Shown: piece by piece, positions 17,491 to 28,600 of the stretch | Layout: the number at the start of each line of letters is the position of its first letter | Position numbering within the stretch: the first letter of the stretch is position 1 | Assembly (NCBI GenBank): GCA_016790165.1 | Contig: JAEUPL010000013.1 | Coordinates: forward strand, 81,543 to 145,542 | DNA: 64,000 nt | Direction: 5' to 3' | DNA from: Burkholderiales bacterium | GTDB taxonomy: Bacteria > Pseudomonadota > Gammaproteobacteria > Burkholderiales > Casimicrobiaceae | The notes under the pieces: generated by a model | Databases searched by the model: none | What the model saw: only the letters and a program-made list of their open reading frames with translations | Told to the model about the DNA's origin: nothing | Program-made: the position numbers and the translations under genes

Positions 17491-17929
17491 CGGTCCAGCG
17501 ATCCGGGCGTTGCGTGGTCGCCACGTACTCGAGCGTAGCGTTGACTGCATGCGCAGGTTGTTGCAGATTCGCCTGATCGGCTGCCCAATCGCCGCATCGC
17601 AGGCGCGCCAGCCAGCCCGCGCCGTAAGGGTCGCTGCGCAGCAATTCAGGCATGGCTTCAACGTCACGGTTGATTGCAAGCACGGTGCCGCTGACGGCCG
17701 ACTTCACCGAGACAATGGTTTTGGCGAGCTCGACGACGCCGATGCTGCGACCCTGTTCAAGCACCGTGTCGACCGGCTTGAGTCGGCACATGTAGATTTC
17801 GCCCGCGAGGTGAATGCCGAGCGATGTGATGCCGACCGTGACCGTGTTGTCGGCTTCCGGGCGCGCCCAGACCTGATGCTCGACGAGCAACCAGAGGTCG
17901 TCCGGAAAATCGTGGTCGGCGATGATCAT
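17483..17929 (-). CDS. GcvH-like lipoyl carrier protein
   Basis: A 148-aa protein with a biotinyl/lipoyl hammerhead fold like glycine-cleavage H protein. HQVWARPEADNTVTVGITSLGIHLAGEI starts the fold in two parts, and VVELAKTIVSVKSAVSG carries the lysine expected to be lipoylated (ELAKT). No T, P or L glycine-cleavage genes are nearby. It overlaps a DsrE-like gene instead, recalling the lipoate-binding proteins tied to sulfur oxidation in other bacteria (LbpA of sHdr systems), although no hdr genes are in this window. ATG 17929 fits the family start. A role as lipoamide sulfur carrier is inference. Confidence 0.8.
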   Translation of the reverse strand: MIIADHDFPDDLWLLVEHQVWARPEADNTVTVGITSLGIHLAGEIYMCRLKPVDTVLEQGRSIGVVELAKTIVSVKSAVSGTVLAINRDVEAMPELLRSDPYGAGWLARLRCGDWAADQANLQQPAHAVNATLEYVATTQRPDRWTDG

Positions 17930-17966
17930 CGCGCTCGATACCCGCCGCGCGCCGCGCCGAAAGGGG

Positions 17967-18062
17967 TGGCGGAAGGGAATGGGAGTCGAACCCACCCGGC
18001 AACGCGTGGCGTCGCCCACCGGGTTTGAAGCCCGGCCGATCCACCAGGATCGTTTCCCTTCC
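17967..18062 (-). tRNA. selC: Selenocysteine tRNA (anticodon UCA)
   Basis: A 96-nt leftward tRNA with 8-bp acceptor stem GGAAGGGA / TCCCTTCC, anticodon TCA in loop CTTCAAA, an unusually long variable arm (about 18020-17998) and an encoded GCCA end. These are the marks of bacterial tRNA-Sec. It sits 15 bp after selB and supplies Sec for the UGA in the formate dehydrogenase gene. Confidence 0.96.
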
Positions 18063-18077
18063 ATGAAATCGTTGCCT

Positions 18078-20063
18078 TCACAGTGCTGGCCCTTCGGTGA
18101 ACAGCGCACAATCGGCGCGTACCTTGTGGCTGTCGCCGACGCGGCGGCAGAGTCCAATACGGTCGAAGTACTCCAGAATCTGTATCGCGCGCTTGCGGCC
18201 TAATTTTGTCGCATCACGCAGTTGAGCCGCTGTGATCTCGGCGTCCTCCTTGTTCGCAAGCTGCCGCACCATCGTGGCCAGCACCTGCATCGTGGCGGCA
18301 GGGTACACAAGATCGCGCACGACCTGATGCACGTCGCCTACCTGCGCCAGCCTCGCAATCGAGGTGCGCATGATGGATTCGGCAATCCCTGCGTCGCGCG
18401 CAAGGTCCCGCACCCAGACCCCTTCAAAGCCAGCCGAAGACAACGGGACGGCAATCTGCTGCGCGATGCGCTGGTCGACGTCGGACAGGCGCACCGCATG
18501 CTCCGGCAGGTGCAGGCACGCACCACGCTGCGCCAGGCGCGGCGCGTCCGCCGCCACGCCCGCCGCGAGCCCGTGGCCGCGCAGGCAGCGTTCAACCAGC
18601 GCATCGAACAGCGGCTGCGGCAGTCGCGGTGTCGCCATCCGGCGCAAGCGACCACGGTCGAGCCCAAGCTCATCGGGGCGCGCGGCGTGGTACTCGGCGA
18701 GCGTACCGAGGATCGACTGTTCGGCGTGCTGCGCGAATGGGCTAGCCAGCGCGTACTGGGCAGCGCCCGACGTGACCAGTGCGTTGTCGAGCTGTGGCTG
18801 CCACGCCGCGGTCAGACCCTCAGCCCGGCGAAATGCGTCCAGTTCGACGCCATGTTCACAGACGTCAAGCAACGCCTGCAAACGTGCCGCCGGTGTGTCG
18901 CGTTGCAGGGCATCGAGTTCGGCAAGGCGTTGCGGCGTGCGGCGATAGCGGGCTGGCGCTACCGGTGCCAGCACACGACCGCCGGCGATCGTGCGCGACG
19001 CCGATGCGTCGCGGAGCACTACGCGATCGCCATGCCACGCGCCGATGGGTTGGCGCAGCACCAGTTGAGCCAGCGCGCGGCCGCCGGGTGCGATGGTGTC
19101 GCCGCCATCGGCGGCCAGCACCGCGACGCTGCCCATGACGGTGGCGGCGCCCAGATGCACGTGTACTGGCGTGCCGGACCGGAGTGCGGTGGTTTCACCC
19201 TGCCACACGTCGAGCAACACATCGATGCGTGCCGACGAACTGCCCGACCCGGTCGCCACCAGCCACTGGCCGCGCGCAATGTCGTCCTTCACGGCGCCGA
19301 CCAGGGCAACGGCGCACCGCTGGCCGGCCGAGCCTTCGTCGGTGGCAGTGTTTTGCGCATGCAGACTGCGCACGCGGAACGCCCGCGCGCTTGCTGCCGG
19401 AATCACTTGCACCATGTCATCAACGCGCACGCGGCCCGCATGCGCGGTGCCGGTGACCACAGTGCCGACGCCGGCCAGCGTGAACGCCCGGTCGACCGCA
19501 AGGCGGAAGCCGTGTTCGGCGCTGTCACGGGCTGCGACAGGGCGAGCCTTCTCAAACAACCACGCGCGCAACGCATCGATGCCGTCGCCGGTGGTGGCCG
19601 CCGTGGCAAAGCAGGGGGCGTCGTGCAGCGCCGTTCCATGCAGGAGCGCCCGCACGTCAGCCGCAACCGCCGCCACTCGCTCCGCATCAACGCGATCCGT
19701 TTTGGTGATGACAATGGCTCCCCGCGAAATGCCGAGCAATGAAAGCACAGCGAGATGCTCGCGCGTTTGCGGCATGACTCCATCGTCCGCTGCGACCAGA
19801 AGCAGCGCGACATCGATGCCAGTGGCACCGGCCAGCATCGTGTGCACCAGCCGTTCGTGGCCCGGCACATCGATGAAGCCAATGCGATCAGGGACTCCAC
19901 TTGCAGGCGCCTCCTGCGTGGGGACGGGCAGGTAGGCATAGCCCAGCTCGATGCTGATGCCGCGCGCCTTTTCCTCCGGCAGACGATCGGTGTCAACGCC
20001 CGTGAGCGCGCGCACCAGGGTGGTCTTGCCGTGGTCGATGTGGCCTGCGGTGCCGACGATCAT
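18078..20063 (-). CDS. selB: SelB, selenocysteine-specific elongation factor
   Basis: SelB brings Sec-tRNA to UGA codons on mRNAs with a SECIS hairpin. The 661-aa protein has EF-Tu-like GTPase motifs: [10 protein letters not shown] (G1), [13 protein letters not shown] (G3) and ITKTDRVD (G4). Beta-barrel domains follow, then a C-terminal set of winged helices (about 400-660) that bind SECIS RNA. It starts 24 bp after the fccB-like gene, and tRNA-Sec follows within 15 bp. Confidence 0.96.
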   Translation of the reverse strand: MIVGTAGHIDHGKTTLVRALTGVDTDRLPEEKARGISIELGYAYLPVPTQEAPASGVPDRIGFIDVPGHERLVHTMLAGATGIDVALLLVAADDGVMPQTREHLAVLSLLGISRGAIVITKTDRVDAERVAAVAADVRALLHGTALHDAPCFATAATTGDGIDALRAWLFEKARPVAARDSAEHGFRLAVDRAFTLAGVGTVVTGTAHAGRVRVDDMVQVIPAASARAFRVRSLHAQNTATDEGSAGQRCAVALVGAVKDDIARGQWLVATGSGSSSARIDVLLDVWQGETTALRSGTPVHVHLGAATVMGSVAVLAADGGDTIAPGGRALAQLVLRQPIGAWHGDRVVLRDASASRTIAGGRVLAPVAPARYRRTPQRLAELDALQRDTPAARLQALLDVCEHGVELDAFRRAEGLTAAWQPQLDNALVTSGAAQYALASPFAQHAEQSILGTLAEYHAARPDELGLDRGRLRRMATPRLPQPLFDALVERCLRGHGLAAGVAADAPRLAQRGACLHLPEHAVRLSDVDQRIAQQIAVPLSSAGFEGVWVRDLARDAGIAESIMRTSIARLAQVGDVHQVVRDLVYPAATMQVLATMVRQLANKEDAEITAAQLRDATKLGRKRAIQILEYFDRIGLCRRVGDSHKVRADCALFTEGPAL

Positions 20064-20087
20064 GCGAGGTCTGGGTTTCTCGATGGG

Positions 20088-21419
20088 TCAGGCGAAGAGA
20101 TCGTCAACCATGCGCGCGAACCAGCGGAAGTCTTCGCGCACGAGGTCAGCCCGGCGTACGTTGTCGTCGAGCTGCGTCTGTTCGATGATGCCTTCGCCAT
20201 TAATCTTGTAGTCGAACTGCACCGCGATGGCTTCGCGCGGTTCGCCATTGACCAGCATGTAGCACAGGTTGTCGGGCAGCTCACCTTTCGGTGTGCGGCC
20301 GGCGATGCGCTCTGCAATGTACTTGGCGACAATCCGGCCATGCTGATTGGCCACGTGACCTGCCTTGGGATAGAAGAGGAACTGCGGCGACACCAGCCCA
20401 ACCGCATCGCCGATCACGTACACATTCGGATCGCTCTTCAGATTGAGCATCAAGGGATCAACGCCCGCCCAGCCTGTGGGTTTGCCCTCGGCGTTGTTGC
20501 CAATCGCACCTGCCTTCCAGGCCAGATCGCCCGCTTGATGCGGCGCCATGAGCACCGCGTGGTCGAACTTGAGGTCGCCCGCAGCCGTCTTGATCCGCTT
20601 GGCAAACGGATCGATCTCCTTGACGTGGGCATTGGGCACGTAGGTGATGATGTCCTTGTAGAGTTCCTCGAACGCAGTCCGGAAGCCGAGGCCGATGGGA
20701 CGCACGCCGTCTTTATGGTCAAGGATGGTGATGTGCCCCTTGATGTTGTGCTTCTTGAACCACCACGCCACCAGACATGCGCGCTCATACGGGCTCGGCG
20801 GGCAGCGTTGCGGCGGCGGGGGCAAGTTCATCACCCATTCGCCACCCTTGAAGTCGTGCAGCGCGCGTTTGAGCGCGAAATGCTCGGCGTTGGGCATGTA
20901 CGCGGACGGGAAGCGCGCCTTGGTCGCCTCGGCCGCGCGCCGGTCGTTGCCGAACCAGGCTTCGTAGTTGTAGCGAATGCCCGGAGAGAGCACGAGGTAG
21001 TCGTAATCGAGCCAGCCAAGACTGGTGGTCACGCGCTTGGCGTCGCGCTCGATGTTGAGTATCTCGCACTGAATGAAGCGATAGCCGTGGCGCTCGGAGA
21101 CTCGCAGGTACTCGTACGTCAGAAACTGTGTGTCGACGACATCGATGAGCCACTTGTTGCTCATCGGGCACGAGAAGAACGTGCTGTGGCGTTCGAGCAT
21201 GATGACTTCAGCGTTCGGGGCGAGCTGGCGCAAATACTTGCTGACCGTCAGGCCACCCCAACCGCCACCACAGACGACGATGCGGGGTACTTTCCCCTTG
21301 GCGAGCAGCGGCTGGGTTTGGCCGCCAATCAGGAAGGGCAGCGACGCGTTCTGGGCGGCTGCGGCACCGGCGAGCGCGGCGCTACCGGACGCAATGAATT
21401 GGCGGCGATTGATACTCAC
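20088..21419 (-). CDS. fccB: FAD-dependent sulfide dehydrogenase flavoprotein (FccB/SoxF-like)
   Basis: A 443-aa flavoprotein with a twin-arginine leader ([15 protein letters not shown]), a Rossmann start [16 protein letters not shown], the ATP/FAD block [11 protein letters not shown] and cysteines in [10 protein letters not shown] and QRCPPSPYE matching the redox pair of flavocytochrome c sulfide dehydrogenase. It would oxidise sulfide in the periplasm and pass electrons to a cytochrome c. No FccA-type cytochrome is adjacent. It lies between selA (20 bp) and selB (24 bp) in the same direction, an odd place for it. Confidence 0.88.
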   Translation of the reverse strand: MSINRRQFIASGSAALAGAAAAQNASLPFLIGGQTQPLLAKGKVPRIVVCGGGWGGLTVSKYLRQLAPNAEVIMLERHSTFFSCPMSNKWLIDVVDTQFLTYEYLRVSERHGYRFIQCEILNIERDAKRVTTSLGWLDYDYLVLSPGIRYNYEAWFGNDRRAAEATKARFPSAYMPNAEHFALKRALHDFKGGEWVMNLPPPPQRCPPSPYERACLVAWWFKKHNIKGHITILDHKDGVRPIGLGFRTAFEELYKDIITYVPNAHVKEIDPFAKRIKTAAGDLKFDHAVLMAPHQAGDLAWKAGAIGNNAEGKPTGWAGVDPLMLNLKSDPNVYVIGDAVGLVSPQFLFYPKAGHVANQHGRIVAKYIAERIAGRTPKGELPDNLCYMLVNGEPREAIAVQFDYKINGEGIIEQTQLDDNVRRADLVREDFRWFARMVDDLFA

Positions 21420-21439
21420 GTCGGGGTCTCCTCAGAAAG

Positions 21440-22957
21440 TTAGGCAATGTTCGGGTTGCCGGCGTCGGCAAGCAGCAGGCGACGCAGGTCGGGGAGTTGC
21501 ACAAGCACATCCTCGGCGTCATCCACGCAGCGCAGGTCAAGACAAAGTGTGTCGTCAGCGATGCGACCGATGATGGGGCGCGGCAAGGCCCGCAAGGCGG
21601 TGGCCAGTTCGTCGAGCGCTCGCCCGATCCCCTTGCGCAGGGTGGCCGCAGGCGCGACCCGCAGGCCGGCGGACGGTAGCCGGTCAACCGGCAATGAACC
21701 GGAGCCAATCTGGCTCATGAGCGCGACAACACTCACGGTGAAGCGAGGTGACACGGCCTGCGCAAACGCCGGTGCCAGGATTTGCGCGGTGGCTTCGATC
21801 TGTGCCGGTGGCCGCGTCAGATGCCGCAATGTCGGCAAATCCTGCGTGAGTCGCTCGGGTTGCAGATAGAGCCGCAATGTGGCTTCCAGCGCAGCAAGCG
21901 GCAGCTTGCTCATCCGCAGCGCGCGTTTCATCGGAAACTTGCGAATGCGACCAATGGCCGCCTTGCTCCCCACGATCAGCCCCGCCTGCGGGCCGCCGAG
22001 CAGTTTGTCGCCGGAGAAGGTGACCACATCACAGCCCGCGCGCAGCATTTCCTGCGGGGTTGGCTCATGCGGCAGCCCCCACTGCGCCAGATCAACCAGC
22101 GCACCGCTGCCGAGGTCGGTGGCGACAGGAAGGCCACGTGAATGGGCGAGCGTGGCCAGTGTCGCTTCATCGACCGAGGAGGTGAAACCCTGTACGGCGT
22201 AGTTGCTGGTGTGTACCTTCATCAGCAGCGCCGTGCGCTCAGTGATGGCCCGTTCGTAGTCGTGCAAATGGGTGCGATTGGTGGTGCCGACCTCGATCAT
22301 GTTCGCGCCGGCACTGGCCATCACGTCCGGCATGCGAAAGGCGCCGCCAATTTCGACCAGCTCACCGCGAGAGACGATGACCTCGCGATCACGCGCCAGT
22401 GCGGCGATGGTGAGCAGCACGGCGGCCGCGTTGTTGTTAACCACGGTGGCAGCTTCGGCGCCAGTCAACGTACACAGCAGTTCTTCGACGACGCTGTCGC
22501 GGTCGCCGCGACTGCCCGTCGCGAGGTCGTACTCGAGATTGTTGGGGCCGGCCATGACAGCCAGCAGATGATGCAGCGCGCTGTCCGCGAGCAGCGCGCG
22601 GCCAAGATTGGTGTGAATGACGGTGCCGGTGAGGTTCAGGACGGACCGCATGCGTGGCCGCAGCGCATGCTCTACGCGAGCCTCGATCGCGTCGCTGAGT
22701 GCTTCGTCGGTGAGTCCTCCGGTCGTCAGATGGCCATCACGCACAGCGGACCGCCATGCATCCATTTGTGCACGCACTGCCGCCACGACCAGCGTGCGGC
22801 CGTTTTGGGCCACGCGCGTGGCAATGCGGGGCAGCCGCAGTACGCGATCGACGGCGGGAATGTCCTTGGCTTGCGCGAGCGACGCCCCGGCTTGACCGGG
22901 GGCTGTTCGTGGGGCGCCGCTTGAACCGTGAACCACGGATTCGTTGGGCGGCGCCAT
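21440..22957 (-). CDS. selA: SelA, L-seryl-tRNA(Sec) selenium transferase
   Basis: SelA is a PLP enzyme that turns Ser-tRNA-Sec into Sec-tRNA-Sec using selenophosphate. The 505-aa protein shows INxxGT-type VLNLTGTVIHTNLGRA, the GSRGDRDSVVEELL block and the PLP lysine in TFSGDKLLGGPQAG. Its start overlaps the fdhE stop (TGATG), so the two are translationally coupled. selD is not in the window. Confidence 0.96.
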   Translation of the reverse strand: MAPPNESVVHGSSGAPRTAPGQAGASLAQAKDIPAVDRVLRLPRIATRVAQNGRTLVVAAVRAQMDAWRSAVRDGHLTTGGLTDEALSDAIEARVEHALRPRMRSVLNLTGTVIHTNLGRALLADSALHHLLAVMAGPNNLEYDLATGSRGDRDSVVEELLCTLTGAEAATVVNNNAAAVLLTIAALARDREVIVSRGELVEIGGAFRMPDVMASAGANMIEVGTTNRTHLHDYERAITERTALLMKVHTSNYAVQGFTSSVDEATLATLAHSRGLPVATDLGSGALVDLAQWGLPHEPTPQEMLRAGCDVVTFSGDKLLGGPQAGLIVGSKAAIGRIRKFPMKRALRMSKLPLAALEATLRLYLQPERLTQDLPTLRHLTRPPAQIEATAQILAPAFAQAVSPRFTVSVVALMSQIGSGSLPVDRLPSAGLRVAPAATLRKGIGRALDELATALRALPRPIIGRIADDTLCLDLRCVDDAEDVLVQLPDLRRLLLADAGNPNIA

Positions 22958-23997
22958 CAGGTGGCTCCGGGGTCAGCTGGCACCGGTGGTGCGGCGCGCG
23001 CTTCGTCTGAAAACAGCAGCATCAGATTGCGTCCAAAACGGTGTTTGCCCGTCTCGCTGACGAGCAAGTCGAGTGTAACGCCTGCGAGATCATCCGCACC
23101 GACTTCGACCATCGGGTCGCGATCCGTGTGCATGATTTTGACGTAGTGCTGGCAGGCGTCGCAGGTTTCGGCCTGGACGGCGGCCAGTGACGCGCGCGCG
23201 GCCTCCTGGGAAGCGACGTCGCTTCCGCCGTCGGCGTAGTCGAGGCTCTGATAGGCGAGGGCGGTACTGGCGCCACAGCAGGTGCAATCGGTACGTACCC
23301 GATGCCATTCGCCGCTGCAAAGCGAGCAATGCAGGTAACGATGCCCCGGCGTATTGTTGATGGTGCGCGTGATACTGGCGATGGGTCGACTGCCGCAGGC
23401 CGGGCAATGAGAGAGATCAGCGCCGGGGACGATGGCGTCCCCGTGCTCGGCCGCGACACGAGCGTGCAGTTGCGACAGGGCGTGTACCCAATACACCTGC
23501 AGCGCGGCGCCTACGAACGGCGCAGCCGCAAGGTCGACATCGGCAACGTGCTCGCGCAGCACGTCGTCGGCACGGCGTTCCAGCGTGTCGTCCGGCTCGT
23601 TGCGTAGCGCGCTCAACGCCGCGCGCGTGGCTACGGGTGCCGTTGGCGCGACGTCGTCAATGATCGCGCGTAGTACGTCGCGCCACCATGATGTGCGTGG
23701 GAGCCGCTCGATGGCGAGGGCTGGTTTTCCGGCGGCTCGCGCGGCGGCGAGCGTCGCCGCATCGGGCAGCACCACTGAGCCACCGGCCGCCAACAGTCGA
23801 TGTTGCGACTTTGCAACCGCTGCCATCAGCAACAGGTAGTCAGCAAGTGCGTGCCCGCGCGCCAGTTGTGTCAGGCGCATTTGCCGTTCGGCAAACAGCG
23901 TTGCCGGTTCTGGTGCCCGAAAGAACGGAACCTCGCCACCACCCAGGGTGGCGATTTCTTCCGCGGACATGATCCGAATGGTGGCCGATGCAGTCAT
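22957..23997 (-). CDS. fdhE: FdhE, formate dehydrogenase assembly protein
   Basis: FdhE is needed for activation of respiratory formate dehydrogenase. The 346-aa protein has the family's four cysteine pairs: HCPACGSRP, LHCSLCSGEWH, DCTCCGAS and ETCDACQHYVKIMH, which bind iron. ATG 23997 was preferred over the upstream TTG 24015. A terminator-like hairpin lies between fdoI and this gene. Confidence 0.94.
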   Translation of the reverse strand: MTASATIRIMSAEEIATLGGGEVPFFRAPEPATLFAERQMRLTQLARGHALADYLLLMAAVAKSQHRLLAAGGSVVLPDAATLAAARAAGKPALAIERLPRTSWWRDVLRAIIDDVAPTAPVATRAALSALRNEPDDTLERRADDVLREHVADVDLAAAPFVGAALQVYWVHALSQLHARVAAEHGDAIVPGADLSHCPACGSRPIASITRTINNTPGHRYLHCSLCSGEWHRVRTDCTCCGASTALAYQSLDYADGGSDVASQEAARASLAAVQAETCDACQHYVKIMHTDRDPMVEVGADDLAGVTLDLLVSETGKHRFGRNLMLLFSDEARAAPPVPADPGAT

Positions 23998-24006
23998 TTC
24001 TACCCC

Positions 24007-24045
24007 ACAAAACAAACGCGGGAGCCGTGACTACCAGCTCCCGCG
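24007..24045 (-). terminator. Terminator between fdoI and fdhE
   Basis: On the minus strand CGCGGGAGC pairs with GCTCCCGCG (9 bp, 11-nt loop) and is followed by TTTGTTTTGT. Some readthrough must reach fdhE-selA unless they have their own promoter. Confidence 0.8.
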
Positions 24046-24104
24046 TCGACAAGACCCCGCTGCCCAATAGCGAGGCTACCGGACCGGAGGTGTCGCCATC
24101 ATAA

Positions 24105-24728
24105 CTACGACCGGCGCTTCACCGCCTCGTCATACCAGAGGCGATGATTGACCTTGGCCCAGTCTTCGCTGACGGTGCCGCGAGTCATGGCGCGGACGGT
24201 ACCCTTGACCCAGATCGCGGCGTAAACGTGCACGATCGTGGTGAGGATCAGCACGACCGCCGCAACGGAGTGCAGCAGTACAGCCGCACGCATCACCGGA
24301 ATCGGAAAGTACGGCGCGAACCACGGACGCCAGAACATGAACCCCGTTATGACGAGCACCAGCAGGCTGAGCGTCATCAGCCAGAACACCATCTTCTGTC
24401 CATAGTTGTACTTGCCCACGGGCGGCATGCTGGCCTTGTCGCCTTTGAGCATGTCGCCCATGTGCTTCTTCCACTCACGGTCGGCGTCGGTAATGCGGTT
24501 CTCCGCTCGCAAGCGGACGAATAGCGCACCGAACGAGATCACCATCAGCAAACCCAGGAAGGGATGCAGGATGCGCGTCCACGGCCCGCCGCCGAACAGG
24601 TTGGTCAGGAAGAAAAACGCAGGATGGAAGAACGCGAGGCCGGAGAGCCCTGCGAGCACGAACATCAGCGCGATGAACCAGTGGTTCATGCGCTCGCGAT
24701 CGTTGTAGCGTTGCAGCAACTTGGCCAT
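24105..24728 (-). CDS. fdoI: Formate dehydrogenase cytochrome b subunit (gamma)
   Basis: The membrane subunit of 207 aa has four predicted membrane helices and haem-binding histidines (MNHWFIALMF near the start, ILHPFLG, LLHSVAAVV, IVHVYAAIW). It passes electrons from the iron-sulfur subunit to quinone. The start overlaps the fdoH stop by one base (TAATG). Confidence 0.94.
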   Translation of the reverse strand: MAKLLQRYNDRERMNHWFIALMFVLAGLSGLAFFHPAFFFLTNLFGGGPWTRILHPFLGLLMVISFGALFVRLRAENRITDADREWKKHMGDMLKGDKASMPPVGKYNYGQKMVFWLMTLSLLVLVITGFMFWRPWFAPYFPIPVMRAAVLLHSVAAVVLILTTIVHVYAAIWVKGTVRAMTRGTVSEDWAKVNHRLWYDEAVKRRS

Positions 24729-25603
24729 TACGCATTCTCCTTCTCGTCGTTCTTCTCCTCAACCGGGCCCACCTTCATGTAGTGGAAGAAGCCGGCCACA
24801 ACCGCGCCGATCATGCCGGCAACGGCGAGTGGTTTGGCGATGCCTTTCCACACTGACACCATCGGGCTGATCGTCGGGTCTTTCGGCAGACCTTCCAGCT
24901 CGGGCTGGTCGGCGTGCTTCATCACGTACATGACATGCGTGCCGCCGACGCCTTGCGGGTTGTACAGCCCGGCGTTCTGGAAGCCCCGCTCTTTCAGCTC
25001 GCCCACGCGCTTCTCACCGTAGGCGACCATGTCGTCCTTGGTGCCGAAGCCGATGGCGCCGGTCGGGCAGGTCTTCACACAGGCGGGCTCGAGCCCCACC
25101 GCGACGCGGTCGGAACACAGCGTGCATTTGTACGCTTTGTTGTCCTTCGCGCTGATCCGCGGTACGTCAAACGGGCAGCCTTTCACGCAATAGCCGCAGC
25201 CGATGCAGTTCTCGCTCATGAAATCAACGATGCCATTGGCGCGCTTCACGATGGCACCGGGCGAGGGACAGGCCTTGAGGCAGCCCGGGTCTTCGCAGTG
25301 CATGCAGCCGTCCTTGCGGATCAGCCACTCGAGATTGCCCTGCTTTGGTTCCACTTCGTAGAACTTCATCACCGTCCAGCTATTGGCGGTGAGATCGGCC
25401 GGGTTGTCGTACACGCCGACGTTATTGCCGACGTCGTCGCGCAGGTCGTTCCAGTTCATGCACGCGACCTGGCAGGCCTTGCAGCCAATGCACTTGGACT
25501 CGTCGATGAGCTTGGCGACTTGCGGTACCGCAGAACGTGCCTGCGGGGTAGCGGTGGTGGTGGCAGAACGCGCCACCACGTCTTGTGATTGCAGACTGGC
25601 CAT
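24728..25603 (-). CDS. fdoH: Formate dehydrogenase iron-sulfur subunit (beta)
   Basis: A 291-aa subunit with four [4Fe-4S] motifs: [37 protein letters not shown] and CTLCSDR with CVKTCP. A C-terminal membrane anchor ([17 protein letters not shown]) follows. ATG 25603 has AGGGAGGA upstream and lies 13 bp after fdoG. Confidence 0.95.
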   Translation of the reverse strand: MASLQSQDVVARSATTTATPQARSAVPQVAKLIDESKCIGCKACQVACMNWNDLRDDVGNNVGVYDNPADLTANSWTVMKFYEVEPKQGNLEWLIRKDGCMHCEDPGCLKACPSPGAIVKRANGIVDFMSENCIGCGYCVKGCPFDVPRISAKDNKAYKCTLCSDRVAVGLEPACVKTCPTGAIGFGTKDDMVAYGEKRVGELKERGFQNAGLYNPQGVGGTHVMYVMKHADQPELEGLPKDPTISPMVSVWKGIAKPLAVAGMIGAVVAGFFHYMKVGPVEEKNDEKENA

Positions 25604-25616
25604 TCTCGCGTCCTCC

Positions 25617-28600
25617 CTATGCCTTTTCGATGTTGACGAGGAACGCCTTGAACTCCGGCGTCTGCGAGTTGGCGTCACCCACGTAAGGCGTCAACGCGTT
25701 GGCCACGTAGCCATTCTGCGCCACCCCCTTGAAGCCCCAGTGAATGGGGATACCGACGTGATGCACCTTCTTGCCGTTGACGTCGAGCGCCTTCATGCGT
25801 TTGGTGACCACGCAGGCGGCGACCACTTCGCCGCGATTGCTGCGCACCTTGACCCGATCCCCCATCTTGATGCCTTTCTCCCTGGCCAGTTCTTCGCCAA
25901 TTTCGACGAAGGCCTGGGGTTGGGTGATGGCGTTGCTGCGCGCGTGCTTGGTCCAGTAGTGGAAGTGTTCGGTCAGTCGGTACGTTGTCGCGGCATACGG
26001 GAACTCCGCGGCCTTGCCGAACGCCTCCATGTCGCCCTTGTATACCCGAGCGGCCGGATTGCTGACCGCCTTGGGATTGTTAGGGCACATCAGATTCACG
26101 CCGACGGGCGTCTCGAACGGCTCATAGTGCTCGGGGAACGGGCCTTCATTCATGCCGATCGCGTGCAGACGTGCCACGCCTTCGGGGTTCATGATGAACG
26201 CACCGACGCCTTGTTCCGGTGCCGCGTCGGGACGCATGTCCGGAATGTCTGCACCGCCCGCCCATGAACTGCCGTTCCAGGCAAGGTATTTGCGGCTTGG
26301 GTCCCACGGCTTGCCGTCTTTATCCGCACTGGCGCGGTTGTAGAGGATGCGGCGGTTGGCCGGCCACGAGAAACCCCAGTTCGGAAACACGCCGAGTCCG
26401 GTGGGGTCACTGTTGTCGCGTCGCGCCGTCAGGTTGCCTGCTTGACTCCAGCAACCGGCGTAGATCCAGTTGCCGCAGGCGGTCGTACCGTCGTCGCGCA
26501 GCACAGCAAAACCCGGAACTTGCTCGCCAGCCTTGACCAGCGGTGCAGGCGGAGCCGCCCCTGGCGCGGGTGTCGGCACCGGGATCGGTTTGCCCTTGGC
26601 GTCAAGTTTCGGCGCTGGGGGCGGTGGCATCAGGTCGGCGAGTGCCTTGCCGGATATTTCGCGCAACAGCTCGCTGTTTTGCGGCAGATTGGCGTTGATG
26701 TACGGCCAGGTGAGTGCGGCCACCGGCTCTGGCAGTGTGCCGCCGTCCTTGGCATACATCCCGCGAAGTTTCTGGAACAACCGCGCCATGATCTCGACGT
26801 CGGTTTTTGCCTCACCCGGCGGATCAACCGCCTTCTCCTTCCAGCTAATGACGCGGCTGGAATTGGTGAATGTGCCGCTGTCTTCAGCGAAACATGCGGT
26901 GGGGAAGCGGAACACTTCAGTCTGGATTTTGGAGGCATCCACGTCGTTCAGCGCCCCGTAGTTCTTCCAGAATTCGCTGGTTTCCGTCTCCAGCGGATCC
27001 ATGATCACGAGGTACTTCAGCTTCGCGAGCGCTGCAGAGAGCTTCTTCTTGTTCGGCACCGCAGCGAGGGGATTAAAGCCCTGCACCACAAAGCCGTTGA
27101 CCTTGCCCTGATGCATGCGTTCGAAGATCGCCAGGATGTCGTACGCCCCGTCCCGCTTGGGGAACCAGTCGTAGGCGAAGTCGTTTTCTTTGGTGGCTGC
27201 GTTGCCGTAATACGCCTTCATCAGGCTGGTGTGCCATTTCGGGAAGTTCTGCGTGAACGCCATCTGGTTCGGGCGCAGGGGTTTGCCGGTGCGGACTTTG
27301 AGGAACGTCTCACGGTCCACATCGGCATCGGTCGGCGCCGAGAGGTAACCAGACATCACTTCCGAGTAGGCGCACATGTCGGTGATGCCCTGCACATTCG
27401 CATGGCCGCGCAGCGCATTGATGCCGCCACCCGGGCGACCCATGTTGCCGAGCAGCAACTGGATCATCGCCATAGTGCGGATGTTTTGCGAGCCCACGCT
27501 GTGTTGCGTCCAGCCCAGCGCATAGCAGATGGTCATGACCTTGTCACGCGCCGACGTGGCCGCGAGCATTTCGCAGATCTTGACGAACTGGTCTTTCGGC
27601 GTACCCGTGATCTGGCTGACCAGCTCGGGCGTGTAGCGGGCGTAGTGCTTCTTCATCTGCTGGAACACGCAGAGCGGGTCCTGCAGACTGTCGTCCACCT
27701 TCACGAAGCCGTCTTCACCCACCTGGTAGCCCCAGGTTGACTTGTCGTAGCTGCGTTTGTCGACGTTGTAGCCGCTGAAAAAGCCGTTGTCGAACTTGAA
27801 ATCGGGCTTGGTCAGGAACGTGGCATCAGTGTTCATTTTGACGTAATCAAGATGCACCTTGCCCGTGCTTAGCAGGTGATTGATCACGCCCGACAGGAAC
27901 GCGATGTCGGTCCCGACACGAATCGGGGCGTAAACGTCCGCCACGGCCGCACTGCGCGTGAAGCGCGGATCGACCACGATCAGTTTTGCCTTGCGCTGCT
28001 GCTGCGCCTCTACCACCCACTTGAATCCGCATGGGTGTGCTTCGGCGGCATTGCCGCCCATGACCAACACCAAGTCTGTGTTCTTGATGTCGGTCCACGA
28101 ATTGGTCATCGCTCCGCGACCGAAAGTCGGGCCCAGACTGGACACCGTCGGTGCGTGTCAGATACGTGCTTGTGTATCTAGAGCGACCATGCCAAGGCCG
28201 CGAGCGACCTTGACCGAGAGATAACCTGCTTCGTTGGAGGATGCCGATGAAATCAGGAACGCCGAGGTGTTCCAGCGATTCACGGTGATCGACTTGCCGT
28301 CCTTTTCGATCGTTTTGATCAGGTTGGCATCGCGATCTGCCTTCATGTGCTTTGCCACACGATTGAGCGCGTCGTCCCACGAGATGGTTTTCCACTCGTT
28401 GCTGCCGGGCTCACGCACCTGCGGCCGCTTCACGCGATTGGGTGACTGGATCATGTCCATTACCCCGGCGCCCTTCGGGCAGAGCGTGCCGCGGTTCACC
28501 GGATGATCGGGGTCGCCCTCAATGTGCACGATGCTCGACTTGACGTTTTTCGCCTTGTCGCCGAGCGTATAGATCACCACGCCGCAGCTCACTGAGCAGT

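Noticed and set aside
18222-19742. 506-codon frame opposite selB
   Set aside because: Antisense shadow; its His/Arg/Ala-rich text is typical of frames opposite GC-rich genes.
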